A DNA stretch of 64,000 nt from Euryodendron excelsum (lineage: Eukaryota > Streptophyta > Magnoliopsida > Ericales > Pentaphylacaceae), in the NCBI GenBank assembly GCA_033060915.1, contig CM065388.1:25565001-25629000 (forward strand), read 5' to 3'. Shown here in pieces: positions 46,223-59,061 of this stretch (its first letter is position 1; each line of letters opens with the position of its first letter). Position numbers and translations under genes: made by a program. The notes under the pieces were generated by a model. It was not told the DNA's origin, made no database searches, and saw nothing but the letters and a program-made list of their open reading frames with translations.

Positions 46223-47006
46223 GAGTAGTAAAACTACTTACAAAACTGTTAGAGTGGCGGAAACACTCACAAAACCGTTAGAGTGGCGGAAACACTCACA
46301 AAACCGTCAGAGTGGCGGAAACACTCACAAAACTGTCAGAGTGGCGGAAACACTCACCAAACCGTCGGAGTGGCGGAAACACTCACAAAACCGTTAGAGT
46401 GGTGGAAACACTCACAATCCAGGCACGTCTCTTCGGAGACGGTAAGACCCCTTTCCAATCCCACTCTCGAGACAGTTTATTCCTCGAGACGGTTTCAATC
46501 CAGGCACGTCTCCTCGGAGTCGGTAAGACCCCTTTCCAATCCCTCTCTCGAGACAGTTTATTCCTCGAGACGGTCCGAGTAGCAAAAGTACTCACAAAAC
46601 CGTTAGAGTAGCGGAAATACTCACAAAACCGTTAGAGTAGCGGAAATACTCATAGACCCGTTAGAGTAGTGGAAGTACTCACGGAGCCGTCCGAGTAGCG
46701 GAAATACTCAACCGTTAGAGTAGCGGAAATAGTCACAGAACCGTTAGAATAGCGGAAGTACTCACAGAACCGTTAGAGTAGCGGAAATACTCACAAAACA
46801 GAACCGTTAGAGTAGCGGAAGTACTCACAGAACCGTTAGAGTAGCGAAAATACTCACAGAACGGTTAGAGTAGCGGAAGTACTCACAGAACCGTTAGAGT
46901 AGCGGAAATACTCACAGAACCGTTAGAGTAGCGGAAATACTCTCAAATCGTCAACCCCGTCTGAGTAGCGGAAATACTCAACCCCATCCGAGTGGCGGAA
47001 ACACTC
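46223..47006 (+). repeat. 22-unit array, constant loop GCGGAAA, covarying arms
   Basis: Units of about 29 bp, mostly CCGTTA + GAGTG-GCGGAAA-CACTC + ACAAAA or GAGTA-GCGGAAA-TACTC + ACAGAA. Both arms switch together (G with C, A with T). Units 1-7 are mainly the GAGTG type, units 8-21 the GAGTA type and unit 22 the GAGTG type. Two spacers hold CGTCTC-TTCG-GAGACG hairpins and repeated TCTCGAGACAGTTTATTCC blocks. LTR G keeps only one or two units near 63436. Confidence 0.88.
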
Positions 47007-47669
47007 AAAACCTAGGTCAATACCCATGTTTGTTAGCTCACTTCGGTGAAAAATGACCAAATTACCCTTTGGACCTTTTCCGGTCAAGATGACCATTTTG
47101 CCCCTAGGCATCCGAACGCCCTAGAAACCACACCGGCTCTGGGTATCAAACCGGTAATGTCCCGAGAATACTTTTTATAGTGTTCTCGACCTTCCCTTAC
47201 CTTTTCGGACCATTCCGAGTCAGTTCCGGCAAACCCAGTGCAAAATGACCATTTTGCCCCTGGTGGGCCGGTTTCCATTTCCGACCACGCCGGCTCTGGG
47301 TATCAAACTAGCAACCTCTGGGAACATTCTAAATAATGTTTCCAGATCCCAAGTCTTCTTCCGGGACAGTTTGAGTCTGTCCTGCCAGTTTTCCGGTCCG
47401 ATTGACCGTTTTGCCCCTAAAGGCTCGGTCAACCTTTCCGACACATCCAATCCTCACTTTTCAAGTCAAACACCTCCAGGACACTATTTTAAGTGTTCCT
47501 GCTCCTTTCCGGCCTTCCGGGCCACTCCCGGCTCCTTCAAATCATTCCCGGACTTTCCGGAGTCACTCCTAGTGAAGCTAGGCTAAAGTTTACATGGTAG
47601 TTACTAGTACAGGCGCCCAAATCTAGTCAAAGATACGTTGCTTGCCGACCTTAATTGTTTCCTAAATGG

Positions 47670-47754
47670 CTGGCGCCACTCCTAGTGGCGCCAGTATAAA
47701 TTTTGCCCTGGCGCCACTGCAACAGGCGCCAGGCTTGTCCAACTTCTATAAATA
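47670..47754 (+). promoter_or_regulatory. Two GGCGCC palindromes and TATA box of LTR B
   Basis: First palindrome: 11-bp arms CTGGCGCCACT and AGTGGCGCCAG around CCT (47670-47694). Second: CCTGGCGCC and GGCGCCAGG with a 9-nt centre (47707-47733). TATAAATA lies at 47747-47754, 13 bp after the second. Confidence 0.75.
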
Positions 47755-48649
47755 TAGAGCCTCGATCAACGTGAAAGGGGTCTAAAAACTGAACCTAGAA
47801 ATCACACAATTCGATATACAGAGCTCGAGCACCTCCAAAAACCCTAGTTTCCTTAAATTCTCCAAACCCTAGCCACCCTACACTAAACCCTAGCCACTAT
47901 ACACAAAACCCTAGCCTCATACACTCATACAATAGCATTCAACCACTCTCTGAAGACTTGAAGAGCAGCCCTCCAAAGCTTGAAGACAACCCTTGAAGAC
48001 TGAAGGGTGAAGATCAAGACCGAAGACCGAAGACCGAAGACTGCACGGCGCGCAAAATAAACAAGAAACAAGGTAGGCTCCCTATTTAATTTTCTGCACT
48101 TTCCCCCCCTCTCTTCTCTCTCCAACCCACTTGGGTTTTCTCTATTTTAATCCCCCATCTCTTTCCCCCCCTTTCTTTGCATGCTTGAAACAAGGGGATT
48201 CCCGGTCCATGTGTAGGATTGGACTATGGGAGAGTCACCGTGTCGGGGGCTTTCTTCTAGTCTAACCAAAGACCACGTGGGTCCGGCCCCCCTTGATTAT
48301 GTGGCGAAGCCTTGACCTTGTATGTTCACGACCCCAAATTGCATTGTGCATATCATAGTCTTACATCTTCCAAAATTTGTTTTCAAAAAGTTGTTTTCAA
48401 AAATCGTTTTCAAACTTGTTTTCAAAATTGCATCAAAAGCTCTTTTTCAAAAACATGTTTTCAAAACCACAATTCTAGGGCGATTCTAGCCTTTCCATGG
48501 CTAGGGTTGCTTTAGGAAAATGTTATATTAAAAGTGGCCTTTTGGTCTATATTTTCAAACCTTGTTTTCAAAACCACTTTCTTAAAGTGGTTCTAGCCTT
48601 CTTATGGTTAGAATTGCTTTAGGAAAGTGAGATGTTTTTACACCTTCTA

Positions 48650-50220
48650 AAAACTCTTTCTTCAAAAATCTCTTCCTAAAAATCTCTTTTTCAACATACT
48701 TTCCTAAAACTCCCCTCTTCAAAATTGATTTCAAAAACTCCCTTTCAAAATCTCTTTTTCAAAACTCTCTTTTTCAACTCCTTTCCAAAACTTTCTTTCC
48801 TCAAAATTCACTTTCTAAAAACACTCCCTAAAAATCTTTCTAAAAACTCTCCTCCCGGAATCTTCCTTCTAGAAATTCCCCTATAGGATTTTCTTTCTAA
48901 ACTCTACGTTTCCAAAAACATGCTTTCCAAAAAAAACTCCTCCCTAGGTTTCCCTTCTAGAAAACCTTCGTTTCCAAAAACGCGTTTTTCAAAAAAACTC
49001 TTTCCTTAGAGCCCAAACCAAACCCTAGAACCCACAATTAGGAAACCCTAGTTTTCTTTCCAAAAACACGATTTTCAAACTTTGCCCTAAACCTAGGTTT
49101 CCAAAACCTCTAGTTTTCACATCCAAACTATACATGTTTTCAAAACCTCTTTTCTACGTCAAAACAACAATTTTCCAAATATAGGGTTTCTAGAATCTCC
49201 TTTCCGAATCCTAGCCAAATCCTATCTTCCCTTTAGGAAACCAAATCAAATCTCCCCGTTTAGGAAACTAGATCCTATCCTCCGTTTTTGGAAACAAAAT
49301 CAAACCCTTGTTTTTAGAAACCAAATCCAATCCTCTCCTAATCCAAACCTTTCTTAATAAGTTTCCTAAACTTAAACTTTAAATCTTTCCTTAAATTTCA
49401 AAATCCAAATCTTTCCTAAACCTCTACTTTCCTAAATCTTAAGTTTCCAAAACTTGAACATAAAAATCCTTCCTAAACTTTAAAACTCAACTTTTAAATC
49501 TTTCCTAGTTCAAACCTTTCCTAATTCTACCCCTTTCAAACATCTTTTTCAAATCCAAGCTTTCAAACCTTTCCTAATCTCAAGATTTTCTAAAACTCTA
49601 AAACTTTCTAAATCTTAAACTTTCTAAATTTCAAATCTTTCCAAATTCAAAACTTTCTAAATTTGAAACCTTCTTAAGTTAAATCTTTCTAAACCTAAAA
49701 CTTTCTAAATTCTAAACTCTCTTAAACTTCAAATCTTTCCAAATCTAAGACTTTTCTAAATTCAAAACTTTCTTAGTTTAAGACTTTCTTAATTCAAACA
49801 TTTCCTAAACTAAAAACTTTCCTTTTTCAAACTTTTCCAATTTTCAAAACTTTCCGATTTTCAAAACTTTCCTAATTTGGGAACTTTCCTAATCTGAAAA
49901 CCTTTCCTTTTTCGAAAACTTTCTAAACTCGAAACTTTCCAATTTCAAAACTTTCCTAAACCTAGAACTTTCCTAAATTCCAAACTTTCCTAAATTCCAA
50001 ACTTTCCTAATTTCAAAACTTTCCAAAAATGAAACTTTCCTAATTCGAAACTTTCCTAAATCGAACATTTCCTAATTCAAACATTTCCTAAATCCAACCT
50101 TTCCTAATCTCCTAAACCTTCCAAGTCGAGTCAAGCTTTTCCTAAGTCTAGGTTTCCTAAACCTTCATCTTTCTCTTTTTCAAAACAAGTCAAATCTATC
50201 TTTTCAAATCAAAGACCAAT
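48650..50220 (+). repeat. Low-complexity CTTTCCTAAA-type repeats
   Basis: About 1.5 kb of degenerate tandem words such as AAACTTTCCTAAATTC. Similar but diverged stretches lie in LTR E (53830-54330) and, inverted, LTR D (51180-51500). No coding capacity. Confidence 0.75.
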
Positions 50221-53200
50221 TTTCTCAATTTCAATTTCCAATCTCCTTTTCTAATTCCAAATCGAATTCAATTTCCAATTCAATCTCCTTCTTCAAATCC
50301 ACCCTTCTCTTTTCAATCGGACTCTTGTCCGAACTACGATTGACCTGATTCCCCCAAAGGGATACGTAGGCAACCTTCATAGGTACGGTCACAATACTTT
50401 TCAAACTTTCAATTCCACCCTCATGGGTGCGGTTTCCAAAATCTTTTCAAATCTCAAATTCCAATCTATTTTCAAAATTCCGAAATTTCTAGTTTCAAAC
50501 TTCTACTTTCAATTTTCAAACTTTTCAATTTCAATTCTATTTCTTCAAATCTATTTTCAAATCAAATCAATTTCTATTTTCCAATTCTCTCATCTTGCAC
50601 TTGCATATCATACATCATATTTTTCAAAAATTATTTTTCTAAAGTGAATAGGGTTGAACTATAGTTAGTCGAAGACTCTCATAGGTGAATCTAGGGTAGA
50701 TTGACATGTAGGTACCGAAAGGGCGGGGTAGGGTGATAGCTTAGTGCGTCTTCCCTACACGTAACCAACCTCCGAACCTAGAATCGCTGTTTTCAAAGAC
50801 CAAAAGGAGTTATTTTTTTTTTCAAAAAAGGGCTAAATGTTTTCCAAAGGTTGCCAAACAACCTGTTTTCTAAAAAACCCTCTCTTGAGGAGATATTTTC
50901 AAAACCTTAAGTGTAGTTTTCGGATTATGCTTAGTTTTTAGGTGGCCTAACTCACCTTAATCAAGTTAGGTGGCGACTCCAAATCTTTTTCAAAAGCCCT
51001 TTATTCAAACCTGTTTTCAATTCAAACCTAGTCGCACTCATTCTTCTAGGAGGGTGAGTTCTAACGAGAGAGTACAACATTTTTCCCGCTTGGGTGAGTA
51101 TTCCTCGGGCGCGAAAAATCTGGGTGCGACAGGTGGCTATGTGTGTCCACTTGAAAATAAAATTTGGAAAGTCTATGATTTTAGGTGAAAATGGAAAGAT
51201 ATGATCTTATGCGAAAAATGGAAAGATTTGATTTGAAGTTAGAAAAGGAAAGATTTGACTTGATTTCCAAAATGGGAAGATTCGATTTTGTTTTTAAAAC
51301 TGGAAGATTTGATTTGATTTTCAAAGGGAAATGAATTGATTTTGTTTGCAAAATAGAAAGGTTTGAATTTGTTTCCAAACTAGAAAGATTTGATTTGGTT
51401 TCCAAAATGGAAAGATTTGATTTTGTTTTAAAAAATGTAAGATTTGATTTGATTTGAAATTTAAAAAGGAAAGATTTGAAGTGAAAAAGAAAAAAAAATT
51501 GATTTGATGCTTAAAATCTATGATTTTATGTGAAACTTTTGGTTTGAAAAAGTTATGATTTTATGTGACACGTTTTAAAAAAAACTCAAGAGAGTTATGC
51601 AATTTTTGAAAACATGATGCAACAAGAACTTTGAAAACCATTTTGATGCAACTTGAATGCAATGAATGCTCAAATGGAGTTTAAGGGGACAAGGCAAGGC
51701 TTCTTGAGACATGAATTCCTAGAGCTTCAAGAAAACAACTCTTTGACCAATTTTGGAAAAGTATTTTGTTGTGAAATTTTTAAAGAGGTTTAAAACAGCT
51801 AAAGTTTGAAGGAGGAGTTTAGATTTCGAAACCCTAATATGACCTTTGGAGGCCTTTATAAATATATCACTTTCCTAGAGCAATCCTAACCATGAAAAGG
51901 CTAAAATCGCTTTAGGGTTATGATTTTGAGAAACACATTAGGATTTTGAAACCCTAATATGGACCTTTACGGTCATATTGAATATGCCACCTTTCTTGAG
52001 GTAACCTTAACCATGAAAAGGTTTGAATCACCCCAAGATTGTGAGTTTGAAAATAAGAATGTTCCAAACAATGCATGAACATGGCAATTATAATAATGCA
52101 AGGAGTCATGAACATAAAAGATTTGAGGCTTCACCACATAATTAAGGGGCTCGAGACCACACCATTGTAAGGTAGACTATAGGAAGGTCCCCAACCGATG
52201 ACCTCTCCAAGGCTTTCCCTAGGCATGGACCTAAGGTCCTCTTGTGTCAAGCATGCAAGAAAAGGGAGAAGAAGATGGGGATTAAAATAGAGAATAGTCC
52301 AAGTCAACTAGGAGGGAGAAGAAAGAGAGGGGGAGAGCATAAACTAAAAGAAACTCGACCTTGTCTTCACTTCTTCTTGAACCTTTAATGGTGACTTTGC
52401 CTTGGACTTGAGAGGCTTCAAGAGCTTTGGAGGGGCTGGAGTTAGCCTTCAATGGTGTGTGAAGGTTAGGGTTTGAGTATAGGAGGCAAGGGAGGCTCAC
52501 ACCTTTGAGAGAATTAGGGTTTGTGGGATATTTGGGGGCTGCAGAGAGTTTGGCAAAGCTTTGCTGTGATTTTTCAGACTTGAAATACGCTGAGGGGTAC
52601 ACTGTATTTATAGGCAAAAATTGAAGGAGGTGGCGCCACTAATAGTGACGCTGCCTAGCTAAATTTTAGCCTGACGCCAGTTCTAGTGGCATCTAGCCAA
52701 ATTAAGCAAGTAAAGCAAGCATATCAAAGAAGACACAATGTTGGTTTTCTATTCATGTTTACGTAATTCCCCCCTTCTCTTTTCTCTCTCCTAACCCACT
52801 TGGGTTTTCTTCTATTTTAATTCCATTTCTTCTTCCCTCCTTTCTTGTATGCTTGAAACAAGGGAATCTCTGGTTCATGTGTAGGAAGAATGGTTGAAAG
52901 TCCCAGTGTCGGAGGCTTTCCTCTAATTCGACCTTAGACCATATGGATTCGGCCCCCTTGATTATGTGGTGAAGCCTACACCTTGTATGTTCACGACCCT
53001 ACTTGCATTGTGCATATCATACTCATATATTTCTTCAAAATCGTTTTCAAACTTGCATAAAAAAAATCTTTTTCAAAACTTACATTAAAATCTTTTTCTT
53101 CCAAACTTGTTTTCAAAATCACAATTCTAAGATGATTCTAGTTGTTTCATGGTTAAGGTTGTTTTACGAAAGTGTTACCTAAGTTTTTGGGTGTAAACCC

Positions 53201-54578
53201 TAAAATTCTTTTTGTCCAAATCACAATTCAAAGGTGATTCCAGCCATTTTATGGTTAGGGTCGCTTTGGCAAAGTGTTATATTTAATGAGACCAATATGG
53301 TCCATATTTTCAAATCTTTGTTATTTTCAAAACCACAATCCTAGAATGGTTTTAATCTTCTTATGGTTAGAGTCGTTTTAAGAAAGTGAGATATTTTTAG
53401 AGACTTGTAAAAGTCCATATTCCATTCCCTTTCCAAATTGCTTTTTCAAATCTCTTTCTAAAATCTTTTTTTCCAATCTACTTTCTAAAAATTTCTTTTT
53501 AAACTTACTTTCCTAAAACTTTTTCCAAAATTCCATTTCCAAAAGCTCTCTTCAAAATATCTACTTTTCAAAATCTCTTTTCTTAAAGCCCAAGTCAAGC
53601 CCTAGAGCCAATGACTAGGAAACCCCAATTTTCACTTTCTTTTGCCACATCCAATCATAGCTTTGCAAAATTCTATTTTTCTACATCAAACTCTTAGGTT
53701 TCCTAAAATTCTTTTTCATATCAAATCATATTTTCCAAATCAAGATTTCAAAAACTCCATCTTTCCAATTCTATGCCAAATCCAATCATCTGTTTTTGGA
53801 AACAAAATCAAATTATCTCTTTTTGGAAATAGAAATCAAATCTTTCTTAATTCAATACTTTCCTAATCCTAAACTTTCCTAATGTTAAACTTTTCAAATT
53901 TCAAACTTTTCAATCTTTTTAAATTTAAACCTTTTGTAATTTCTGAACTTTCTAAATCTTTCTTAAATCAAACTTTCCAAATTCCAAATCCTTCTTAGAT
54001 TGAAATATTTCCAAAACCAAAACTTTCCTAATTTCAAAGTTTTCTAAATTGAAAACTTCCCTAAGTTGAAACTTTCTAAAATGAAACTTTCCTAATTTGG
54101 CACTTTCCTAAAATGGAACTTTCCTATTTTGAAACTTTCCTAATTCTAAAGCTTTCCAAGTCCAATCTTTCCTAAACCCTAACTTTTCTAAATCTATTCC
54201 AAGTAAAGTTTTTCAAATCAAATCTAATTTCTTTTCAAAAAAAAAAAAAAAAATCTTTCTTAAAATCTAACTTTCGAATCTTTCTTAATTCGAACCTTCT
54301 TAATTCAACTACGTGTTCCAATCTTAGGTAACCTAAATCCTAGGAGGTCTAAACCCTAATTCCACCCTAATCCTAAGTTCGGAGGTTTCAACTCTTTTCT
54401 AAACCAAAATGGTTTTCTAATTCAAACTTTACATGGTTTTCAAAATCCAACTCTATCTTTCCAAATCTAGTCCAAGTTCTTTTTCAAGGGTCAAGTCCTT
54501 TTTCAAGTTCAATTCTAAGTCTAAGTTCAATCTCAATTCCAATATTCCATTATAAGTTTCAGATCACACCATTTTTTT

Positions 54579-55029
54579 TGTGAAACCCTAATCTCATATT
54601 TTTATAATTAGTTGAATTGCATCGTAAACGTAGTTAAATTAGTTTATTTAATTTAATTTACATCTATTGCATGGTTAATTATAAATTGTGTGTGCCACTT
54701 GTATCATTTTATTAGTGGTAAGTTAAATGGTTAAGTGGTGAAACATTGGTGAGTGGGTATAATAAGTAAATGTATAAAATACCTAAAATATAATAAGTGG
54801 GTGTATTAAATATCTAAGGGGAGGGTGAGATATATAGTATTATGTTTCTATTGAAGTTAATTGAGAGGAAGGGAGGGTGTCGGTGGAGAGAAAGGGAGAA
54901 AGATGACAAGAGGGGACAAGAAGGCAAATGAAGAAATAAAAGGAAGAAAAAGAAAGGAAAAAAACAAGAATGGTGGGGAGTGAGTGGTTAGCATGATGGG
55001 AGGGAGAAGAGAGGAAAGATAGCTGCCAT

Positions 55030-55073
<44 letters not shown>

Positions 55074-57125
55074 TAGAGTTATAGAGAGAGAGAGAAGCTT
55101 GAAGAGAGAAGGAGCAATCGGTGGAAAAGAGGAAGAAGAAGAAAAGAAGGGAAAAATCTAAGGAAGCTTTCTTGCACTTTGTTTTCCTCATATAAGGTGA
55201 GTATCATGCTTGTTTCATCTTATTTTCTCTAATTATTACATGTTGTATGAATCATGCCATGGAAGGAAGAGGATGGAGGTGAGATCTTCCATGGTAAAAA
55301 CTAGAATCACCCATGGCAGCCCTAACAGAGTATTCTCTATGAAAATGCTACTGTTTAGAGACATTTCGACCTAGCTAAAAATTTTATTTGTGGCTGAATT
55401 TTTGAACACTATAAGTTAGAGTTATGAGGATCATTTGGGCTTTGGATTCACTTAAAAATGTTGTAATTTCGAATTATGGTGAATTTTTGAAATGGGACTG
55501 TCCCTGCAGATTTTTGATGCCCAGATCTGTAACCTCTGGTTTAACAGAGCATTCGACCAAGTTAGAGTAGCCCAAAAATTATGAAATTTTTACTGTATCT
55601 AGGACAAAGGTTGATGATAATCTGTACCAAATTTCAGATCATTTAGATGTCGTTTACCTATGTTATTAATTTATCAAAGATAGACTATTTACTGCTGAAT
55701 TTGAGTTTCTGCAGCACTGCCCTGTATTTGAAAATACCAAATAAATACTTAGGCATGTTCAAAAAATGTACAATTTGGTCTGGATACTCTTTGATATGTC
55801 TAGTTGGTATTTCTAAATTTTTAGAATTTTTGGGCATAAGCCCACGAAGTTATGTCCAGATTATGAAGCCTGTGTCAGTTTTGGCAGATTAGAGGACTTG
55901 ATGTATTTTGGTATTTTTCAACTCTAGCTTTACATTGGGAGTGTGTGATTGAGATTAGCATATAGTAGTTCTAATGTATAATTTCAGTGTTATAACTTGT
56001 TTGTGTAGACATTATAGCTATGATTATCGGAGTATACATTGAGTTTCCTAAACTAATACGGTTGTGGTGATAGGAGCTAACGGAGAGCAAGATCCTTCAA
56101 CGTCAACCCCGAAGTGATCTTTGACATAGTGTGTGTGCGGTGACAGGTGGGATCATAGGATAATCTTATTCATATAGAAGTGAATATATATTGCTTGTGT
56201 TATTATCTATATTGGTGTTAATTGTGGAATTGTGAGATTTTGAGATAATATTATTCATGTTAAATGCATGGTGTATTTTCTATATGTATAATGGTGGTGA
56301 TTGCATATGAGGTGTTGAAGATGTTTATATATGAGGTGAAATTGGTATTATATGAGAAGTTCTGTGGAGACATTGATGATTTTATATACATGGTGACATT
56401 GCATACCATTCATATTGTATGCCTTGCATTGCACTGGAGAGAGTTAACCACGGTGGGTTAACCAAGGCTTAGTCACGGTGGACTAGCCTAGGGGTGCCAC
56501 GGTGGGCATTCCTTGATAACGCGCCATCGATATATTGAGCCAACGTTATCTAAAATTGCGCGCACATGTGGGTGATACATGCATTGTATTGAGACATCCA
56601 TGATATAGATATATATTAATCATTTCTACCTGTATGCATTTGAGTGCTTATTATCATTCTTTATGAGTTTGATTATCTGTCGTGAGCATGTTGACAATTA
56701 GCTCACACCCACACAGACTGTCTTGACAGGTAACTTGGAGATGACGGTTTGGTTCACTGCAGTCTTGGTTCTTGCCGTGGTGGCAATCATGTCGATGTTA
56801 GGATGTCGAGTCACGGGGCTTGGGACAGCTCCATTGTCTTACTTTCAGTTTCATGGTTGTATTTTATATAGACGTTGGGTTTTGGTATTATGTTTTTAAC
56901 TTTGTATAATGGTAAAGAATTTTGTGAAAGGATGTTGATTATTTTCCAGTGGTAATGTATTCCTTTGGAGAGTTTATTATATTTTCCTCATTGTATTGTT
57001 TATTCTGCTGCGTTCTTTTATTTTTGAGTATGGGTTAAGGTGTCGTTCGCAGGTACGGTGACCTGTGCGATCACGTCTCACCTAATGTGACATAATTAAT
57101 ATCTAATTGGGTTAGGGGTGTGACA
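54579..57125 (+). repeat. Solo LTR F of a different Ty3-type element, 2547 bp
   Basis: TGTGAAACCC...GGGTGTGACA, inserted in LTR E with T-rich flanks (TTTTT and TTTTC) as the likely target duplication. LTR E homology resumes exactly at the right border. It contains a (GA)n run (about 55033-55070) and a series of hairpins near 56443-56550. It has no coding region. The lineage is not certain. Confidence 0.65.
56443..56508. repeat. Three hairpins with constant loop ACGGTG
   Basis: GTTAACC/GGTTAAC (56443-56462), AGGCTTAGTC/GACTAGCCT (56465-56489, one bulge) and TGCC/GGCA (56495-56508) all enclose ACGGTG. A fourth stem, GATAACG/CGTTATC (56515-56550), has a different loop. Confidence 0.75.
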
Positions 57126-58488
57126 TTTTCCAATCAAAATCTTCTATTTTTAATCGGACTCTTGTTGAACTATGACTAACCTGATTCCCAAAAAGGGATA
57201 CGTAAGCAACCTTCATGGGTGCGGTGCGGTCATAACTTTTTCCAAGTTTTCAATTTCATAATTATTTTCAAATTTCCAATTCTATAATTTCTTTCACATT
57301 TCTAATTTCATAACTTTTTTCAAGTTTTCAATTCCATAATCTTTTTCAAGTTTCAAATTTCAAAATCTATTTTTAAATCTCAAATTTCGATTTCCAAAAC
57401 CTTTTTTCAAATTTCAAATCAAGTTCTTTTCAAATTTATTTCCGCAATCGAATCAAGTTCTTTTCAAATCTACTTTTAAAATCAAAATCTTTTCTTGCAC
57501 TTGCATATCATGCATTATGTCAATTTCTTTCTAAAAATTCTTTTCTAAAGTGAATAGTTTTGAACATTTATTAATCAAAGATTTTGAATGAGTGAACCTA
57601 GGGTGAATAGACATGTAGGTTCTGCAAGGGCGGGGTAGGGTGATGGCTTAGTGCGTTTTCCCTACACGTAACCAACCTCCGAACCTAGAATTACTATTTT
57701 CAAAGACCAAATGGAGTTATTTTCAAAAAAGGGCGTAAATCTTTTCAAAGATTTCCAAACAATCTATTTTCTTAAAAACCTTCTTTTGAGGAAGTTTTCA
57801 AAATCTTTTTCAAAAACCCTAAGTGTAATCTTCGAATTGTGCTTAGTTTTAGGTGATCTAACTCACTTTAATCAAGTTAGGTGGTGACTCCAAATTGTTT
57901 TTCAAAAGCCCTTATTCAAAATCAATTCAAACCTAGTCACACTCATTCTTCTTGGAGGATGAATTCTAATGAGAGAGCACTGTGTTTTTCTCACTTGCCT
58001 TTTTCAAGTGCAAAAAATTGGGGTGCAACACCGTTTTTCTTATTACTGCCTTATTCTTACCCCTTCACCCAAGCCTGAACCCATGGTCACCATGGCTGGG
58101 TTCACACCTCAAACTGACACCTGAAGGACTACGAAACCTCCCTCACCTGCCAATCCATCAAAGAAACCAAGTATCTCAACCACTCTACCCATCCTTGCAA
58201 ACCCTCCATTTGCAATGATCCCTTTACCTATATTCCCAAAGGTAGCTCTCTCGATCGTGACTCAATTGCCAATATCCACACTCCATAGTGTCCCATGGAA
58301 TTATCCCCCTAACAAAGTTCAAAGCATTGTAGAACCTGTGGTAGAAATAGGTGGGATAACCTAGTTTGGGCGATGTTACATATCTGTAGAAGCAAAAAGG
58401 AAGAGAAAAGAGAAAGATAAAGAGAGAGAAAGTTCTAACCTACCAACAGATCAAGAGGGTATCAGAATTCACCATAACTTAAGGAAAA

Positions 58489-59061
58489 GTGGACTATGAC
58501 ATCATAGAACAACTCATAAAAGCCCTGACCCATATCTCAATGTTTGGCTTCCTACTCAGCTCTGAGGTACACTGGGATGCTTTGCTAAGGATCCTTAAAG
58601 ATTCCCATGTGCTTGAGAACTTCACACCGGATAACCTGCCTAACATGGTGAGCCTCGTCATGGCCCCAAATATCATTACTTTCTCTGATGATGAGATTCT
58701 TATTGATGGGACGGGGCACACCAGAGCTTTACACGTGGTTATGAAAACAAGGGGAAAAATGATGGCCAAAGTATTTCAAGTCCTACACATTTTGGCTATT
58801 TACAACTTATTGTTAGGACGATCGTGGATTCACTCGGCGGGTGCAGTCCCTTCTAGTCTTCATCAAACAATCAAGTTCATCATAGGCGGGTGCAGTTCCC
58901 AAATGATAATTCACTACTTCAAAACAAATAGTTTCCATCCGGGCAAAGCCTTACAGAAGTATTTACAAGGAAGGCCCGAGATCGTAGAAATACCATTACC
59001 CAAACCTACCTTCAGGTTGAAGGACGAGCCTACCAAAAGAGAACAAAGAGAGGCAGCCTAG
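58489..59061 (+). pseudogene. gag-protease linker with internal deletion
   Basis: The frame reads YDIIEQLIKALTHISMFG..., then NIITFSDDEI...GTGHTRALHVVMK at about 58669-58746, and then LLLGRSWIHSAGAVPS at about 58810-58857. In Tat proteases the catalytic DNG segment lies between the ALH... and the LLGR... parts. Here about 50 residues are missing between GKMMAKV and FQVLHI, so the active site is deleted without breaking the frame. Confidence 0.78.

Larger units (their letters stand above)
45982..51131 (+). repeat. Solo LTR B, 5150 bp
   Basis: TGTAAGCACCCC...GGGTGCGACA, flanked by the perfect duplication GGTGG (45977-45981 and 51132-51136) with no interior sequence. This is the mark of recombination between two LTRs. 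It carries the 22-unit hairpin array, paired palindromes with a TATA box, a long low-complexity stretch and the U5 module (50330-50392). Confidence 0.92.
44392..52735 (-). repeat. LTR D, inverted, split by solo LTR B
   Basis: Starts with the reverse complement of the family terminus (TATCGCGCC for TGTCGCGCC). On the minus strand it then gives the U5 module (44903-44970), the transcribed region (to 45981 and from 51137) and a TATA box (minus TATAAATA, 52605-52612). Upstream lie imperfect palindromes around 52631-52653. The U3 start is missing; it breaks near 52735 against LTR E. Confidence 0.78.
52736..58030 (+). repeat. LTR E (5'-truncated), split by solo LTR F
   Basis: Begins in the region just after the transcription start (matching LTR B from about 48080) and runs to 54578. 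It resumes at 57126 with the U5 module (57152-57236) and ends GGGGTGCAACA at 58030. It is the 5' LTR of the pol-bearing element that follows. Its U3 is missing. Confidence 0.78.

Noticed and set aside
46137..46611. Repeat-coded frames reading ETLTKPSEWRKHSQN
   Set aside because: The 29-bp unit read in all three phases; not a protein gene.
46223..47006. CRISPR-like array
   Set aside because: Units are directly tandem without unique spacers, inside a plant LTR; no cas-like genes.
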